Positions 1 to 7,013 are shown, counted from the first letter of the stretch. The stretch: DNA of 23,852 nt from Clostridiales bacterium UBA4706 (GCA_002404605.1 DHKA01000048.1:1-23852), one strand, 5' to 3'. Numbers and translations are program-made. Notes: generated from the letters alone by a model not told the origin.

Positions 1-575
1 CGAAGAGCACGATCGCCGATCTCAAATGGCTGCGCGAGAGCGGGCTGGAAGCGGCGATCCTGAAGGCCGCGGCCGCCGGGACACTCGTTTTCGGCATCTG
101 CGGCGGATACCAGATGCTTGGCCGGAGCATTTCCGATCCCGAACAGGTCGAGACCGCCGGCATCACGGACATCGCCGGTATGGGCCTTCTCGATATGGAC
201 ACCGTTTTTCGGGGCGAAAAGGTGCAGACGCAGACGCGCGGTACGCTCTCCGGCATAGAGGGCGAACTGGACTGCCTGAACGGGCTTTCCTACGAAGGAT
301 ACGAGATCCACATGGGACGCAGCCGGGCGGCGCGAAGCGTCGTCACCGGCGGCGGGAATGTGTACGGCAGCTATGTCCACGGCATCTTCGACGCTCCCGG
401 CGCAGCCGACGCCGTGCTCGGCGCGCTCTGCCGGAAAAAGGGGCTGAACCCGTCCATCCTCGGCTCGTTCGACCCCGCGGCGTACCGCGAAGAGCAGTAC
501 GACAAGCTCGCGCAGGTCGTCCGTGAGGGACTGGATATGGAACTCGTATACCGTATCCTCGACCGCCGGGACTGA
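1..575 (+). CDS. cobQ: Cobyric acid synthase, C-terminal part (5' end outside window)
   Basis: The reading frame is open from base 3 to the TGA at 573–575, so only the C-terminal ~190 residues are present. This is the class I glutamine amidotransferase half of the enzyme that amidates adenosylcobyrinic a,c-diamide to cobyric acid in B12 synthesis. Visible signatures are the nucleophile loop GICGGYQMLG (its Cys is the glutaminase nucleophile), YEIHMGRS, and GSYVHGIFD carrying the catalytic His region. The upstream stretch ending in IADLKWLRESGLEAAI matches the linker expected just before this domain. The fragment ends at a normal C-terminus. A bidirectional terminator follows and the next gene is convergent, so this is the end of its transcription unit. 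Other cobalamin genes probably lie left of the window (inference). Confidence 0.93.
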   Translation, partial: KSTIADLKWLRESGLEAAILKAAAAGTLVFGICGGYQMLGRSISDPEQVETAGITDIAGMGLLDMDTVFRGEKVQTQTRGTLSGIEGELDCLNGLSYEGYEIHMGRSRAARSVVTGGGNVYGSYVHGIFDAPGAADAVLGALCRKKGLNPSILGSFDPAAYREEQYDKLAQVVREGLDMELVYRILDRRD

Positions 576-607
576 TCTGCCGCTCCCCGGGCTTCACCCG
601 TAATAAA

Positions 608-650
608 GCAAACTGCCTCTCTCCGCATATCGCGGGGAGAGGCAGTTTGC
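608..650. terminator. Bidirectional terminator between convergent genes
   Basis: Two 19-nt arms (608–626 and 632–650) pair with a single G·U-type mismatch around a 5-nt loop, ATATC. The hairpin lies between the cobQ stop and the stop of the convergent SH3-domain gene and can serve both. Flanking T tracts are weak. Confidence 0.75.
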
Positions 651-660
651 GTATGGGTCA

Positions 661-1416
661 TTATTGAAGGTCGGGGTTGGAGACTTCGGTATAATCCGGT
701 GTGGGAGTGGGCGCCGCCGTCGCAGGAGCGACCGGGGCCGCCGGATCGGCAGTGGCAGCTGAATTGGTCGGAGCTGCGGGCGTTGCGGTCGACGCAGGGG
801 CTTCGGCCGTTTCGCGCAGCAGCTCGCCCGCGGCCCAGCCGTAGCGGCCGTCGGCGGTGCGCAGGAGCACCCAGCCGTTCTGCTTGGCGAGCAGCTCGAC
901 GGTATCGCCCATGTTGAGCGCCATGTTCTCGCCCCAGTCCATGCCGGGACCGTAGTGCACGGCGAGCATGAACGGCACGACTGCGGCGCTCTTCGCTTCA
1001 TCATACCAGAACTCGTCTGCCGGGCGGTAAACGTAGCCGAGCATTTCGTCCGTGACCGTGTCGCGCAGAAGCGGCGCGGGCGTGGGTGTCGGCTCCGGGG
1101 TCGGTTCGGGCGTGGCGGTGGGCTCCGGCGTCGGTTCCGGGGTAGGAGTGGGCGTTGCGGCGGGCTCCGGCGTCGGCGCGTCGGTCGCCTCGGCCTGCTG
1201 GGCACGAAGATCGTCAAGCTGCTGCCGCGCCGCCGTCAGCTCCTGCGAGAGCGTTTCCGTGCGGGTGTTCGCGCTTTGCAGACGCGTAAAAAGCAGCCCG
1301 ATGATAACGGCAAACAGAAGAAGAAGCACGACAAGCGCGATCAGAAACGGCTTGAGCGGGTTGCGGAAGGTTTCCTCCTGGTAATCGTCTTCGTATTCCT
1401 GATAATCTCGGGGCAT
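661..1416 (-). CDS. Membrane-anchored SH3-domain protein
   Basis: 251 residues. A short acidic cytoplasmic head (1–21) leads into one membrane helix (about 24–44) and a probable short coiled coil (45–75, heptad-like SQELTAARQQLDDLRAQQ). A low-complexity Pro/Thr/Glu spacer of TPEP-type repeats (78–115) follows, then a bacterial SH3-like domain (about 120–205) with GDTVELLAKQNGWVLLRTADGRYGWAAGELL, then a second Ala/Thr/Pro-rich tail. The layout suggests a surface protein whose SH3 domain reaches the cell wall across a flexible spacer. Binding to peptidoglycan is inferred, and no catalytic domain is visible. The ATG at 1416 is preceded by AAGGAGG at good spacing and by a strong promoter. It appears to be transcribed alone. 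Confidence 0.82.
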   Translation of the reverse strand: MPRDYQEYEDDYQEETFRNPLKPFLIALVVLLLLFAVIIGLLFTRLQSANTRTETLSQELTAARQQLDDLRAQQAEATDAPTPEPAATPTPTPEPTPEPTATPEPTPEPTPTPAPLLRDTVTDEMLGYVYRPADEFWYDEAKSAAVVPFMLAVHYGPGMDWGENMALNMGDTVELLAKQNGWVLLRTADGRYGWAAGELLRETAEAPASTATPAAPTNSAATADPAAPVAPATAAPTPTPDYTEVSNPDLQ

Positions 1417-1453
1417 GGTATAGCCTCCTTATCACTCACGGGAATTTCATGTT

Positions 1454-1482
1454 ATTCTATCAGACTTTGCCGAAACGGTCAA
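1454..1482 (-). promoter_or_regulatory. SigA-type promoter for the SH3-domain gene
   Basis: On the minus strand, TTGACC (1477–1482) and TAGAAT (1454–1459) are separated by 17 bp, about 40 bp upstream of the ATG at 1416. Confidence 0.7.
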
Positions 1483-1517
1483 GTTTTGGCGGCGATTGGC
1501 AGGATCTGGCAGATAAA

Positions 1518-1550
1518 ACGGCTCTCCCACCGTGAAGGCGGGAGAGCCGT
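1518..1550 (-). terminator. Intrinsic terminator of the yedE–yedF-like unit
   Basis: Perfect 11-bp arms (ACGGCTCTCCC at 1518–1528, GGGAGAGCCGT at 1540–1550) are followed on the minus strand by TTTTAT. It lies just downstream of the TusA/YedF-like gene. Confidence 0.85.
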
Positions 1551-1564
1551 AAAAGGGGGTAAGG

Positions 1565-1777
1565 TTATTTGCGCAGCGTAACGGTGAAGTCGTCATCGCC
1601 GTTATCGGCTGCGGTCACGGTATAGCCCTGGCTTTCGCCGAAACGCGTGACGTTTTCCACGGCGCACTTGTTATCGACAAGGACCTCCAGCTCGCTGGGA
1701 GCATCCGTCTTGATCGCTTTCTGCGCCATGATGACCGGCTGGGGACAGGAAAAGCCTCTCGCATCAACGGTTTTCAT
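1565..1777 (-). CDS. TusA/YedF-like sulfurtransferase (Se/S carrier)
   Basis: 70 residues, the full length of a single TusA (SirA-like) domain. The N-terminal VDARGFSCPQPVIMAQKAI holds the family CPxP motif with the persulfide/perselenide-carrying Cys11. The C-terminal half shows the usual beta-alpha-beta pattern ending in FTVTLRK. TusA-type proteins pass a cysteine-bound sulfur, or possibly selenium, between a desulfurase and acceptors. Its ATG lies 4 bp after the stop of the YedE transporter gene, with GGAGG overlapping the end of that gene, so the two are co-transcribed and probably co-translated. YedE/YedF pairs are associated with selenium metabolism, but a TusA-like partner also accompanies YeeE-family thiosulfate importers, so the element carried is not settled by sequence. 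The longer YedF form with a C-terminal DsrE-like domain is not present here. Confidence 0.88.
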   Translation of the reverse strand: MKTVDARGFSCPQPVIMAQKAIKTDAPSELEVLVDNKCAVENVTRFGESQGYTVTAADNGDDDFTVTLRK

Positions 1778-1781
1778 GGGC

Positions 1782-2849
1782 TTATTCCTCCGCTTTCTTC
1801 GTGAAGAGCAGCGAGACCGCGAGCACCACGACGAAGCCCACGATCACCGCGATCTTGCCGTTACCGGTCGGACCGTCGGCAGAAGAGGCGAGCTTTAGGT
1901 TGTGGCAGAACGCCGCGCCGCACATCATGCCGAGAACGGTGACGGCGCTGTCGCTCTCGCCCTGACCGGCGAGAATGAGCTGACGCAGCGGGCAGCCGCC
2001 GAGCAGGACGCAGCCCCAGCCCATGAGAGCGGTGCCGAGGAAGTTCCAGACTCCGTCGCTGTGCGCAACGGGCTGGCCGGTGAAGCCGGGGTTGAACTTG
2101 CCGAGAATGAGGTTGCCGACGAGCACCGTGAGGATGATCGTCACGAAGCCGGCGACGAGGCCGAAGTCCTTGAACATGACGGCGTTGCGGATGCCGCCGA
2201 CCATGCACATACGGCTGCGCTGGCAGAGCGCACCGACGACGAGACCCGCGACGAGCGCGAGACCCCACGCGGCATGCATGCTGCCGGGACCTTTTTCGGA
2301 GAACTTGAAGAGCGCCGGGGCGGCGAGCCAGAGCACGAACAGCAGCGCGTAAACGACCGGGAAGGCGGCACCTTCGGCGAGCGTCTGCTTATAGCTGCGG
2401 CCGAGCGTGAAGCCCTTCTTTAGGAACACGACACCCACGAAAATGCCCGCGATGAAGCCGACAAGACCGACAAGAGCGTTCCAGTCGCCGCCGCCGATGC
2501 GGATGACCATGCGCAGCGGGCAGCCGAGGAACATCAGCGCGCCGACCATAACGAACGCGCCGAGAATGAAGCGGATCATCGGGGAAGAACCGCCGCGGCC
2601 TTTGAATTCCTTCGCTGCGACCGCCGCGATGAGCGAGCCGAGCAGGATGCCGACGATCTCCGGACGGAAGTACTGCACGACCTCCGCACTGTGCAGGCCG
2701 AGAGCGCCGGTCGTGTCGCGCAGGAAGCAGGCGATGCAGAAGCCCATATTGCCGGGGTTGCCGTGCGCGCCCAAAACCAGCGCCGCGAGACCGATCACAA
2801 GTCCGGTGACGAGGATCAGCCAGTTATTTTTCAGCCAGTTGTTTTTCAC
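1782..2849 (-). CDS. yedE: YedE/YeeE-family membrane transporter (putative selenium or sulfur-compound importer)
   Basis: 355 residues, strongly hydrophobic, with about nine or ten membrane segments. The protein looks internally duplicated: FLGCPLRMVIRIGGGDW (from about residue 107) recurs as LLGGCPLRQLILAGQGES (from about 282). Conserved-looking cysteines sit at C38/C41 (FCIAC), C110, C209, C215, C280, C286, C310 and C315, as expected for YeeE/YedE proteins that relay thiolate-reactive substrates through the membrane. The related TsuA protein imports thiosulfate. The YedE branch next to selenium genes is annotated as a putative selenium transporter. Translation starts at GTG (2847–2849), read out as Met-Lys-Asn-Asn, with a GA-rich Shine–Dalgarno (GAGAGAGGG) upstream. 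Its neighbours (desulfurase, DUF3343, LysR, TusA-like) support a Se/S uptake and delivery role. Confidence 0.87.
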   Translation of the reverse strand: MKNNWLKNNWLILVTGLVIGLAALVLGAHGNPGNMGFCIACFLRDTTGALGLHSAEVVQYFRPEIVGILLGSLIAAVAAKEFKGRGGSSPMIRFILGAFVMVGALMFLGCPLRMVIRIGGGDWNALVGLVGFIAGIFVGVVFLKKGFTLGRSYKQTLAEGAAFPVVYALLFVLWLAAPALFKFSEKGPGSMHAAWGLALVAGLVVGALCQRSRMCMVGGIRNAVMFKDFGLVAGFVTIILTVLVGNLILGKFNPGFTGQPVAHSDGVWNFLGTALMGWGCVLLGGCPLRQLILAGQGESDSAVTVLGMMCGAAFCHNLKLASSADGPTGNGKIAVIVGFVVVLAVSLLFTKKAEE

Positions 2850-2890
2850 AATTTTTCCCTCTCTCTCAAAACTGTGGCTTTAACAACTTC

Positions 2891-2920
2891 ATTATACGGC
2901 GTGCCACTGGAAAATGCCAA
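2891..2920 (-). promoter_or_regulatory. SigA-type promoter for yedE
   Basis: On the minus strand, TTGGCA (2915–2920) and a perfect TATAAT (2891–2896) are spaced by 18 bp, about 42 bp before the GTG start. It separates the yedE pair from the upstream LysR-ending operon. Confidence 0.72.
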
Positions 2921-2927
2921 ACGGTAA

Positions 2928-2955
2928 ATCGGATGTTGCTTAGCGTTCTATCGGA
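2928..2955 (-). promoter_or_regulatory. Candidate LysR operator: two direct TCCGAT half-sites
   Basis: ATCGGA occurs at 2928–2933 and again at 2950–2955 (plus-strand reading), 22 bp apart or two helical turns. The sites lie just upstream of the yedE −35, at roughly −46 and −68 from the predicted start site. The same hexamer forms a palindrome at the other promoter of this block (5317–5334). The assignment to the neighbouring LysR protein is inferred. Confidence 0.4.
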
Positions 2956-2975
2956 AAAATAGATGAAAAATTCGG

Positions 2976-3875
2976 TCAGCGCAGTGTCCGGCGGTCGAGC
3001 AGAAAGTCGATGAACGCGCGCGCGGACTTTGTCGGGCGGCGGTCGCGGGAGCGGATCATGTAGATCTCGCGCTCGTTATTTTTCCCGACGAGCGGGAAGG
3101 ACAAAAGCTCCTTCGTCGCGCCCGCGGCAAGACCGGAGACGACGGCGCAGCCGAGCCCGCACGCCGCGGCGCGCAGCACAGCCTCGCTGTTGTCGATGCG
3201 TGCAACGATGTTGAGAGAGCCGGAGTCGATGCCGTTTTCGGTAAAGAATTTCTGTCCGGCGAGCTGCGTGCCGGAGCCGCCCTCGCGGAAAATGAGGGGC
3301 TCCGAGAGCAGCGCGTTACCCGTCTCTCCGGCGTCGAACATGGCGTGGTAGCGCGGCGTGTCGGGCGCGACGAGCACGAGCGGGTCGGTGGCGATGCAGT
3401 CGTAGGTAAGCTCGCGCGCGTTCATCACCGCGCCGACGAAGCCGATGTGCGTTTCGCCCTGCAATACGGCGGCGTGGACGGCGGCGCTGTCGCCGCTGTG
3501 GAGCAGAAAGCGGAAATCCGGGTTTTCCCGGTGAAACTCGCTGATGAGCTGGGGAAGGATATACTGCATCGGGATGGACGACGCTGCGAGCGATACCTCG
3601 CGGGAGGTCTGCTCTTCCAGCTCGCGGGAGAGCTCGTTGCAGCTCTGGAGAATGGTGTGTGCGTGGTCGTATACGCGCCGCCCCTCCTCGGTGAGCGTGA
3701 TGCGCCGTTTGCCGGAGCGGACGAGCAGCGGCACGCCGATGTCCTTTTCGAGCGAGAGGATGTGGCCGCTCACGGTGGACTGCGCGAGATAAAGCGCCTC
3801 CGCCGCGGCGGTGAAGCTGCCGCGCTCGACTACCGCGCAGAAGGCTTCCAGCTGTTTGAGATTGAGTGTCTGCAT
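2976..3875 (-). CDS. LysR-family transcriptional regulator of the selenium/sulfur block
   Basis: 299 residues, the normal LysR length. The N-terminal winged helix-turn-helix (about 1–60) is plain: LKQLEAFCAVVERGSFTAAA, then QSTVSGHILSLEKDIGVPLL. A linker helix leads to a periplasmic-binding-protein-like effector domain (about 88–295). LysR proteins of this type travel with selenium-metabolism genes in Firmicutes, and placement as last gene of the desulfurase–DUF3343 operon fits that. AAGGAG upstream of the ATG overlaps the preceding stop region (12-bp gap), so it is in one transcript with the two genes before it. It probably controls its own operon and the adjacent yedE promoter. The effector is unknown. 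Confidence 0.88.
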   Translation of the reverse strand: MQTLNLKQLEAFCAVVERGSFTAAAEALYLAQSTVSGHILSLEKDIGVPLLVRSGKRRITLTEEGRRVYDHAHTILQSCNELSRELEEQTSREVSLAASSIPMQYILPQLISEFHRENPDFRFLLHSGDSAAVHAAVLQGETHIGFVGAVMNARELTYDCIATDPLVLVAPDTPRYHAMFDAGETGNALLSEPLIFREGGSGTQLAGQKFFTENGIDSGSLNIVARIDNSEAVLRAAACGLGCAVVSGLAAGATKELLSFPLVGKNNEREIYMIRSRDRRPTKSARAFIDFLLDRRTLR

Positions 3876-3887
3876 GGTTCTCTCCTT

Positions 3888-4124
3888 TTAAAGCTCGCGC
3901 AGGTATACGCCCGCGATCTCGGGAAGCCCCGGCTCGTTTTCGATACGAGCGCGTTCCTCCGGCGGCGCGGCCCACGCGATGCCGCAGTCGGCGGTGATGC
4001 TCCGCGGCGCGGGGATGAGCCGTCCGGGAATGTTTCGCTCCTGGCAGAGCTTTTCCGTCGCCATCGCAGCGGCGGTCGTGTGGAACGTGAAGATCACGTA
4101 TTCTTTCTTTTCGCGTACTCTCAT
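3888..4124 (-). CDS. DUF3343 protein, putative Se/S carrier-like
   Basis: 78 residues, the usual size of this small single-domain family. The protein opens with a strand EYVIFTFHTTAAAMATEK, then carries PGRLIPAPRSITADCGIAW with a single well-placed cysteine (Cys47) next to a glycine. This is the conserved feature that led the family to be described as putative Se/S carrier-like. Its ATG overlaps the stop codon of the upstream desulfurase gene by 4 bp (ATGA), a hallmark of translational coupling, and its own stop is followed within 12 bp by the LysR gene. A role in accepting selenium or sulfur from the desulfurase is an inference from context and the cysteine. No reaction has been assigned to it here. 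Confidence 0.83.
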   Translation of the reverse strand: MRVREKKEYVIFTFHTTAAAMATEKLCQERNIPGRLIPAPRSITADCGIAWAAPPEERARIENEPGLPEIAGVYLREL

Positions 4125-5251
4125 AGGGTAATATCGCGGACGGCGTCCGCCGCCTGTTCCGCTTCCTCCATTGTATTGAACCAGCCGAACGAAAAGCGCA
4201 CCGCGCCCTGCGCCACGGTCCCGAGCGCCTCGTGCATCCGCGGCGCGCAGTGCGCGCCGGAGCGCACGGCAATGCCGTAATCGTCCGAAAGAATTTCCGC
4301 CACCTCGCCGGAATCCATGCCGCCGATGTTCAGCGTGACGATCGGCGCGCGGTTTTGCGTAAAGTCGCCGTACACCGTGACGCCCGGCAGGGCGGATACC
4401 TTATTATAAAATGCGCTCATAAGCGCCGTCTCATGCGCGTGGATGGCGGCGGGGGTGATCTCGCAGAGGAAATCCACCGCCGCGGACAGCCCGGCGATGC
4501 CGTGGCCGTTGAGCGTGCCGCTCTCGAGCCGCGTAGGGTATTCCTCCGGCTGTTCGCGCCGGTAGGACTGCACGCCCGTGCCGCCGGTCTTGAGCGGGCG
4601 GATCTCCACGCCGGGCGCGGCGACGAGTCCGCCGGTACCCTGCGGCCCCATCATGCCCTTGTGCCCGGTGAAGCAGAGAACGGAAATGCCGTCGCGCTGC
4701 GCGTTCAGGTCAAAGCTGCCCGCCGTCTGCGAGGCGTCGAGAATGAACAAAAGGCCGTGCCCGCGCGCAAAAGCGCCGATGAGCGATACGTCCAGCGCGT
4801 TGCCGGTGAGATTGGAGGCGTGCGTGCAGACGATCGCGCGGGTGTTGGGCCGCAGCGCGCGGGGGAGATCGGCGTAATCGATGCAGCCGCGCGCGTCGGC
4901 GCGAAGGAACGTCGTCTCCACGCCCTCTTTTTCCAGCCGGTAGAGCGGGCGCAGCACGCTGTTGTGCTCGAGATCGGTCGATATCACGTGATCGCCGGGC
5001 CGAAGCAGCCCGAAAATGGCGGTGTTGAGCGCCTCGGTCGAGTTCTGCGTGAAGCAGACATGCGAGGGATCCGCCCCGCCGAAAAAGGCGCAGAGCTTTT
5101 CGCGCGCGCCGTACACGACGCGTGCGGCGGAAAGCGCGCTCTCGCTCGCGCCGCGGCCGACGTTGCCCAGCGAGCACAGCGCCTCGCTCACCGCGCGCAC
5201 CACGCACTCCGGCCGGCGGAGCGATGTGGCGGCGTTGTCGAGATAGATCAT
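4121..5251 (-). CDS. Cysteine desulfurase-family PLP enzyme (selenium-associated type)
   Basis: 376 residues, a complete class V aminotransferase fold. N-terminal MIYLDNAATSLRRP is the family opening. FTQNSTEALNTAIFGLL binds the cofactor phosphate. Asp172 in FILDASQTAG should contact the PLP ring nitrogen. Lys198 in CFTGHKGMMGPQGTGG forms the Schiff base. Cys335 in VRSGAHCAPRMHEALGT is the persulfide-forming cysteine, on the loop type found in group II (SufS-like) enzymes. The overall sequence looks like the desulfurase subfamily that accompanies orphan-selD, selenium-dependent molybdenum hydroxylase loci, rather than housekeeping IscS/SufS. It heads an operon with DUF3343 and LysR, with GGGAGG before the ATG. 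Likely role: release of sulfur or selenium from cysteine or selenocysteine for cofactor maturation. Confidence 0.9.
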   Translation of the reverse strand: MIYLDNAATSLRRPECVVRAVSEALCSLGNVGRGASESALSAARVVYGAREKLCAFFGGADPSHVCFTQNSTEALNTAIFGLLRPGDHVISTDLEHNSVLRPLYRLEKEGVETTFLRADARGCIDYADLPRALRPNTRAIVCTHASNLTGNALDVSLIGAFARGHGLLFILDASQTAGSFDLNAQRDGISVLCFTGHKGMMGPQGTGGLVAAPGVEIRPLKTGGTGVQSYRREQPEEYPTRLESGTLNGHGIAGLSAAVDFLCEITPAAIHAHETALMSAFYNKVSALPGVTVYGDFTQNRAPIVTLNIGGMDSGEVAEILSDDYGIAVRSGAHCAPRMHEALGTVAQGAVRFSFGWFNTMEEAEQAADAVRDITL

Positions 5252-5283
5252 AAAAACTCCCTCCCGGAGATGTTATCCCCAAG

Positions 5284-5312
5284 AGGGTAGCATGTTTGCG
5301 TTATTTCGTCAA
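5284..5312 (-). promoter_or_regulatory. Candidate promoter of the desulfurase–DUF3343–LysR operon
   Basis: On the minus strand, TTGACG (5307–5312) and TACCCT (5284–5289) are spaced by 17 bp. The −10 is poor, which would fit a promoter needing an activator. A palindrome lies 4 bp upstream of the −35. Confidence 0.45.
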
Positions 5313-5316
5313 GAAA

Positions 5317-5334
5317 TCCGATGGTAACATCGGA
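5317..5334. promoter_or_regulatory. TCCGATG/CATCGGA palindrome (operator and/or weak terminator)
   Basis: A perfect 7-bp inverted repeat around a 4-nt centre lies directly after the aspartokinase stop and directly upstream of the desulfurase promoter. As RNA from the minus strand it could form a small hairpin followed by TTTCTT. As DNA it sits at about −48, an activator position, and shares its half-site with the yedE promoter. Confidence 0.45.
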
Positions 5335-5335
5335 A

Positions 5336-6316
5336 TTAAGAATGATCTTTTGCTTCCAGAAACGCGGCGTGCAGACAGCGGAGCGTGTCAAGGATCTGTT
5401 CCTCCGGAACATGCACAGTGAGACGCCCGTCGGTGAGCAGCGCGGCGTCCGGGGAGAGCCCCGCCTCCCGCAGCGCCGCGACAGCACGTTCCGGGAGAGA
5501 ATCGAACGTGTGCAGATGCGTGCCGACGAGCGAGACGAGCGCGCCGGAGCGCGTCACGGCGGTGAGACGGCCTTCGTCCTCCGGCAGCGGCAGAGGCCGG
5601 ATCACGGTGCCGGGCGCGGAGACGAGACTGGAGAGCACCGTGAGCGGTACGCCGAAGCGCAGAGCGAGCGCCGCGCTTCGCTCGTGGAGCACCTGCGAGC
5701 CGAGCGAGGCGAGCCGGAGCATTTCCTCACTGTCCACGGCGGGGAGCCGCCGCGCCTCCGGGATGAGCCGGGGATCGGCGGTGAATACGCCCTCCACGTC
5801 GGTATAGATGCGGCACTCGTCCGCGCGCAGCGCCGCGGCCACGGCCACGGCGGTCGTGTCCGAGCCGCCGCGCCCGAGCGTCGTGATGTCGTTTCCGGGG
5901 CTGACGCCCTGGAATCCGGCGATGAGGACGACCTTTCCCTCGCCCAGCTCGCGGCGCACGCGCTCCGTCGAGAGACGTCGGATGTGTGCGCCGCCGTATG
6001 TCTCGTCCGTGCCGACGCCCGCCTGCCAGCCGGTGAGCGATACGGCGGGAACGCCCATCTCCTCGAGCGTCATCGCCATGAGCGCAACGCTTGCCTGCTC
6101 GCCGGTGGCGAGCAGCATGTCGAGTTCGCGCTTCGACGGGTTGGGGCTGTAGTGCGCGGCAGTGGACAAAAGTGCGTCTGTCGTTTTCCCCTGCGCCGAG
6201 AGCACCGCCGCGACGGAGTGCCCGGCGCGCACCGTGTCGGCGATGAGGCGCGCCGCGCAGCGGACGCGCTCGACCCCGGCGAGCGAGCTTCCGCCGAATT
6301 TTTCCACGATCAGCAT
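5336..6316 (-). CDS. Aspartokinase, short form
   Basis: 326 residues from an ATG at 6316 with GGAGG about 10 nt upstream. An in-frame longer reading from 6391 lacks a ribosome site and precedes the family start. The amino-acid kinase domain (1–240) is intact: KFGGSS at 6–11, TGEQASVALM at 71–80, TLGRGGSDTTA at 147–156, YTDVEGVFTADPRLIPEA at 171–188, LGSQVLHERSA at 205–215. It phosphorylates aspartate to enter lysine, threonine and methionine synthesis. Typical enzymes are 400–450 residues with two ACT units. Here the tail (about 255–320, from ALVSLVGTHLHTF) is only long enough for one ACT-like unit, so lysine or threonine feedback may be altered. No riboswitch-like leader is visible. Downstream comes the Se/S operon after an 84-bp gap. 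Confidence 0.88.
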   Translation of the reverse strand: MLIVEKFGGSSLAGVERVRCAARLIADTVRAGHSVAAVLSAQGKTTDALLSTAAHYSPNPSKRELDMLLATGEQASVALMAMTLEEMGVPAVSLTGWQAGVGTDETYGGAHIRRLSTERVRRELGEGKVVLIAGFQGVSPGNDITTLGRGGSDTTAVAVAAALRADECRIYTDVEGVFTADPRLIPEARRLPAVDSEEMLRLASLGSQVLHERSAALALRFGVPLTVLSSLVSAPGTVIRPLPLPEDEGRLTAVTRSGALVSLVGTHLHTFDSLPERAVAALREAGLSPDAALLTDGRLTVHVPEEQILDTLRCLHAAFLEAKDHS

Positions 6317-6398
6317 ATCGATAAAACCTCCGGAATGGCAAAATGGGATTTGACACTCCATTGTATTCCGCATTGCCGGACGTGGGCACAAAGAAAAA

Positions 6399-6420
6399 AG
6401 GACAGGCGATTGCCTGTCCT
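6399..6420 (-). terminator. Terminator of the UPF0735 ACT gene
   Basis: Perfect 9-bp arms AGGACAGGC / GCCTGTCCT around GATT are followed on the minus strand by TTTTTTCT. It separates the UPF0735 gene from aspartokinase. Confidence 0.9.
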
Positions 6421-6444
6421 GAGGGGTGGGGTTTGTTTGAAGCG

Positions 6445-6891
6445 TCAGCCTGCGAGAATTTCAGCCCGGATGACCCCGTCGGCGGCGACGAGACGGTTCA
6501 TAAGCGTTTCCATGCTCTCGCTCATCCCGGCGGTCTCGGCGCTGATGGTGATCGTGGCGCAGCCGCTTACCGGAATGCTCTGATTGATCGTGAGGATGTT
6601 CGCGCCGCACTGGGCGAATACGCTCAGCACCGCCGAGAGCAGCCCCGTTTGGTCGCGCAGCATCACCTGGAACGTCAGAATGTGACCGTGGCGCAGGTCC
6701 TGAAACGCCGTGATCGAGTCCTTATACTTATAAAATGCGCTCCGGCTGATGCCAACGCGGTTGACCGCGTCGCCGACCGTGCCGCACTCGCCGGTCTGCA
6801 GAAGCTCCTTCGCTTCCATGACCTTGAGAAAGATCTCCGGCAGCATGTCCGCCTCCACCAGATAGTAGGTGGGGAGATTTCGGTTTGCCAT
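6445..6891 (-). CDS. UPF0735 ACT-domain protein (PheB-like)
   Basis: 148 residues from the ATG at 6891, chosen because GGAGGG stands just upstream and a promoter lies at 6932–6960. An upstream in-frame extension to 7026 would overlap that promoter. The N-terminal half (about 1–65) resembles a helix-turn-helix (GTVGDAVNRVGISRSAFYKY). The C-terminal half (about 72–145) is one ACT domain, seen as LTFQVMLRDQTGLLSAVLSVFAQCGANILTINQSI. The combination is that of the UPF0735 family, whose Bacillus member pheB sits beside phenylalanine synthesis genes. Binding of an amino acid and DNA is inferred from the architecture, and the true ligand is unknown. It is divergent from another ACT gene, with 156 bp between the two starts. 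Confidence 0.85.
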   Translation of the reverse strand: MANRNLPTYYLVEADMLPEIFLKVMEAKELLQTGECGTVGDAVNRVGISRSAFYKYKDSITAFQDLRHGHILTFQVMLRDQTGLLSAVLSVFAQCGANILTINQSIPVSGCATITISAETAGMSESMETLMNRLVAADGVIRAEILAG

Positions 6892-6931
6892 ATATGTCCC
6901 TCCGTGAAAAGCATTTGTTTTCGGCGTGCAA

Positions 6932-6960
6932 ATCATATCACCCGCAGCGGAAAAAAGCAA
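6932..6960 (-). promoter_or_regulatory. Extended −10 promoter for the UPF0735 gene
   Basis: On the minus strand, TTGCTT (6955–6960), a 17-bp spacer and TATGAT (6932–6937) preceded by TGA give an extended −10. Confidence 0.65.
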
Positions 6961-6985
6961 GTGCAATTTCCATGCAGGACGGACA

Positions 6986-7013
6986 TTGAAAAATTGCAAA
7001 AACCGTGTATAAT
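6986..7013 (+). promoter_or_regulatory. SigA-type promoter for the UPF0237–UPF0210 operon
   Basis: TTGAAA (6986–6991), a 16-bp spacer and perfect TATAAT (7008–7013) lie 35 bp before the ATG at 7048. Its −35 is 25 bp from the divergent UPF0735 promoter. Confidence 0.8.

Noticed and set aside
1782..2849. A selenoprotein (in-frame TGA as selenocysteine) in the selenium block
   Set aside because: All five genes of the block read through as complete, normal-length proteins with ordinary Cys codons. No interrupted frame needs recoding.
6317..6398. A lysine riboswitch ahead of aspartokinase
   Set aside because: The leader between the upstream terminator and the start codon is under 90 nt, too short for the lysine riboswitch, and shows no such fold. 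Only a TACAAT-like −10 is seen.
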